This document shows, one piece after another, positions 11,981 through 13,990 of a DNA stretch of 13,990 bases. A model generated the notes under the pieces. That model ran no database searches and had not been told where the DNA came from. It worked only from the letters and a program-made list of their open reading frames with translations. Location: assembly GCA_003024985.2 (NCBI GenBank), contig PXIH01S0005475.1; one strand, given 5' to 3'. The position numbers were made by a program, and so were the translations under genes. The stretch comes from Euperipatoides rowelli (Eukaryota; Onychophora; Udeonychophora; Euonychophora; Peripatopsidae). Within the stretch, counting starts at the first letter, position 1; every line of letters begins with the position of its first letter.

Positions 11981-12625
11981 CAGATTTATTAAGACATTTT
12001 TATGAAAAATTATGCACTGATAGTTATGTCCTAAAAAAACTTCAATAATATTCTACATTAAATATAGCGGTACTAATCAAAAATCACCCTACATTTTGGT
12101 CAGGTTTTCTGGAAGTTGTAAAATAAATTATCAATAACTTGGTAAATATTGTCTCCAGTGATTAGAGCTTCAATAAAACAACTGTAATTATGGGTAATCA
12201 TGATAGTTTTTATTTCTGGGATTGGGATGAATTTGGATAGGTGCATTGGCTGTCACATGATTTAAAACATGACTGCTGCTGCTTTGTTTTTAAAATTTTA
12301 ATTATAAATAAATAGTAAAGGGGGGAAAATATAAGTTATTCAGATTTTATTCAAAACTTATCTTTTTCTTTTCATACGTTTTATGTTGAATCATTAAAAA
12401 TAAATAGTATTATTAAGTTTTGCAAAATTCTTCGGGTTTTTTTGGGTTTTTTCATATCTTGCATTATATCAAGTCATTAGTATTTAGGCTATATTTTGTT
12501 AGACGTGCTTGGGCTTCCTTCTCCACAAATGACATTTCTTTGTTGTGTCATGTGTACTCCATTAGATTTTTTAAGAATCATAATTGAAGTGAATTAGACT
12601 CATTCTCTAAATAATTTAATTACAA

Positions 12626-12658
12626 ATTAAAATAGCTGTAGTTTACAGCTATTTTAAT
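12626..12658. repeat. Perfect 15-bp-arm palindrome
   Basis: ATTAAAATAGCTGTA (12626-12640) and its exact reverse complement (12644-12658) are separated by only GTT. This is the tightest long palindrome in the window and could extrude as a cruciform or fold as a hairpin in RNA. A 16-base T run follows at 12672-12687. Confidence 0.9.
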
Positions 12659-12769
12659 CTCTCATTGGGTCTTTTTTTTTTTTTTTTGCATGTGTACAAA
12701 TACGCATCTGACACTTTTCTGCGGGTTTACAATTATTTTAAGCATGAAATAGGCGTCTAGATGCGTTAA

Positions 12770-13200
12770 CGCGATCCCTGTATTAACCATAGATCAACTA
12801 GAAGACTGCCCAAGGTCAATGGAAGAAATAGCTACAGAAACCAACAATGATAGAGAATTAACTAAAATAATGGTTTACATTTAACACAGCTGGCTAAGGA
12901 ATAAAAATAAACTAAAGGCATTCCCAAAACTTAAAGTGCCAACAACTCTCATTGCACCAAGGCTGCTTACTCTGGTAATAATCCCAACCTCATTATGGCC
13001 CGTAATATTAAAATAACTCCAAACACCATACTGGCATCGTAAATATGAAACTATTTGCAAGAAAAATCTGCTGATGGCCCAAAATAGATTGAGACATAGA
13101 GTTAACAGCAGGCAGTTGCCACAAATGCCAAGTACAAGCAAAGGACCCGCCCAAAGTACCAACATACAACTGGATAGGCCCTGGCACCCCCTGAGAACAT
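12770..13200. other. Less AT-rich block with unassigned minus-strand frame
   Basis: Base composition shifts again here. A 94-codon minus frame (12881-13165) is open and hydrophobic, rich in L, F and G, but it has no motif, signal or splice context that I recognise. High L/F content can arise simply from the antisense of A-rich DNA. The block directly precedes the hairpin series and may be the body of the same repeat. Confidence 0.35.
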
Positions 13201-13209
13201 GTTATAACA

Positions 13210-13235
13210 ATTTCTACCCCTGAGGGGGTAGAAAT
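13210..13235. repeat. Perfect hairpin, 11-bp arms
   Basis: ATTTCTACCCC pairs with GGGGTAGAAAT around a TGAG loop. It is the first of a run of hairpins reaching to about 13756. There is no T tract right after it on either strand and no adjoining gene to make it a terminator. Confidence 0.9.
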
Positions 13236-13381
13236 GATAATATTTTTACTACTGCTACTGTTTATTATTTATTGGACTGTAATGGAATTATAATGGAAAT
13301 GCTGCTTCTATTGTAAATATAAATAATCTTTATTCTGAGTGTTAATATTGAATGGCTCTTTATACACAGCGAATAGTATTA

Positions 13382-13406
13382 CTGGCTAGCTAACTTCGCT
13401 AGCCAG
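13382..13406. repeat. Perfect hairpin, 9-bp arms
   Basis: CTGGCTAGC (13382-13390) pairs with GCTAGCCAG (13398-13406) across a 7-base loop. It is GC-rich compared with its setting, so pairing by chance is less likely than for the AT-only palindromes. Confidence 0.85.
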
Positions 13407-13464
13407 CATACTGTAAATAATAAGGAACACCAAAACAACATAATTCCCAGGGAATGGACGTCGG

Positions 13465-13499
13465 TGAGATGGTTGTCATTTAATGGTAATGGCAACCAC
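13465..13499. repeat. Hairpin, 10-bp arms with one G-T pair
   Basis: GGTTGTCATT near the left end pairs with AATGGCAACC near the right end, with one G-T mismatch. It is part of the hairpin series between 13210 and 13756. Confidence 0.7.
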
Positions 13500-13558
13500 T
13501 CGCCTAGGAAAGGCAAAGAATAACAGGAATAACTATTTATAGGTAAGAGTTACAAATG

Positions 13559-13577
13559 ATTATGCAGCTTGCATAAT
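13559..13577. repeat. Perfect hairpin, 8-bp arms
   Basis: ATTATGCA and TGCATAAT flank a GCT loop. It belongs to the same hairpin series. Confidence 0.75.
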
Positions 13578-13609
13578 TAATCAATTAGCATTAACTCGCG
13601 CATTCCAAA

Positions 13610-13660
13610 GCACCACATCTGTGGCGCATTTACTTCGACAAAGTAAACACATCACAGATG
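13610..13660. repeat. Nested foldback structure
   Basis: Two alternative folds overlap here. CATCTGTG (13616-13623) pairs with CACAGATG (13653-13660) and encloses the inner stem TTTACTT (13629-13635) with AAGTAAA (13641-13647). Alternatively CCACA (13613-13617) pairs with TGTGG (13620-13624), extended by GC/GC outside one mismatch. The nested arms are what one expects at the end of a foldback DNA element. Confidence 0.7.
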
Positions 13661-13706
13661 ACGACAGCTGAACTATATGGAAAACGCAAGCAAATGTAAA
13701 CAAATA

Positions 13707-13756
13707 GTAATATCCAAATATTACACAAAGAATAGTAATTATATTAAAATACTATT
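13707..13756. repeat. Two AT-rich hairpins leading into the 35-bp repeat
   Basis: GTAATAT/ATATTAC (13707-13713 and 13718-13724) and AATAGTA/TACTATT (13731-13737 and 13750-13756) are short perfect arms. The second overlaps the first copy of the 35-bp direct repeat. Being AT-only and 7 bp long, each could be chance. Confidence 0.45.
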
Positions 13757-13786
13757 ATTACTAGTAAAGATATAATATCGGATCAT
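13752..13786. repeat. 35-bp direct repeat, copy 1
   Basis: These 35 bases recur exactly at 13956-13990, a spacing of 204 bp. The core contains the palindrome GATATAATATC. The bases just before each copy are also similar (AAAA followed by two differing bases). See copy 2 for interpretation. Confidence 0.95.
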
Positions 13787-13955
13787 CATACTCTTCCCTT
13801 CGATGGGGAAAAAAAATGTTATCACAATATTTTTTTTTAAAGACGGTTTTTCGATTACGTCAGTTTTAAATTAAAAACGTTTACCAATTCACGTTACTAT
13901 AAAATTTTAAAATATTTATAATTTTATCCTTTATTTTATCCTGTACTATAAAAGT

Positions 13956-13990
13956 CTATTATTACTAGTAAAGATATAATATCGGATCAT
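13956..13990. repeat. 35-bp direct repeat, copy 2, cut by window end
   Basis: This is identical to 13752-13786 up to the last base of the window, so the match may continue beyond it. The arrangement fits the start of a tandem array with a 204-bp unit, a pair of short terminal direct repeats, or a local duplication. The window does not distinguish these. Confidence 0.95.

Larger units (their letters stand above)
10552..12625. other. AT-rich gene-free stretch
   Basis: No exon can be supported. About 10590-10915 is less AT-rich and includes a short plus-strand frame with splice-like borders (treated as a finding). The remainder is AT-rich with the GC-rich island near 11325-11390 and poly-T runs. 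Confidence 0.5.

Noticed and set aside
11961-11983. Poly-T plus CAG as a splice acceptor
   Set aside because: All downstream plus frames close within a short distance and no donor or homologous exon follows.
12881-13165. 94-codon minus-strand frame that looks membrane-like
   Set aside because: Leucine and phenylalanine richness is explained by the A-rich plus strand; no charged flanks, family motif or splice context supports a membrane protein.
13210-13235. Hairpin as a bacterial-type rho-independent terminator
   Set aside because: No T tract follows the stem on either strand, no gene ends next to it, and the window is eukaryotic.

Overview
The window reads as nuclear DNA of a multicellular animal, most likely an invertebrate. 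It is strongly AT-rich, has no bacterial-style gene packing, and carries two short exons with GT/AG splice borders, a decayed Ty3/Gypsy retrotransposon and many small palindromes. The one gene recognised is CMAS (N-acylneuraminate cytidylyltransferase, CMP-sialic acid synthetase) on the minus strand. Its reading frame stops soon after the catalytic domain, without the C-terminal phosphatase-like domain of vertebrate CMAS. That short form is known from Drosophila, so an arthropod is a reasonable but unproven guess.

Layout from left to right. 1-1002 is AT-rich DNA with no gene. About 1003-1487 (minus) is a broken Ty3/Gypsy reverse transcriptase. 1885-2145 is a MITE-like foldback element with perfect 31-bp inverted ends. 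3043-3094 is a small palindrome, and 3366-3599 (minus) is an open frame that may be a LINE reverse-transcriptase tail. 3600-7734 is AT-rich and gene-free, and its right end should hold the CMAS 3' UTR. 7735-7858 and 8859-8997 are the last two CMAS exons, separated by a 1000-bp intron.

Everything right of 8997 lies upstream of these exons on the CMAS strand. No further exon was found there, so it is probably a large CMAS intron, or else the earlier exons are outside the window or were missed. This part holds repeat-derived material: a less AT-rich block at about 9320-10260, a two-copy 125-bp tandem duplication with an ambiguous base at its junction (10303-10551), a 15-bp-arm palindrome at 12626-12658, a dense series of hairpins at 13210-13756, and a 35-bp direct repeat spaced 204 bp that is cut by the window edge.

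The only biochemical function supported here is sialic acid activation by CMAS. I see no RNA gene, CRISPR array, operon or defence system. The items most worth a second look are the short CMAS form, the 31-bp foldback element, the hairpin cluster next to the 204-bp repeat, and the excess of the heptamer TACAGTA/TACTGTA.
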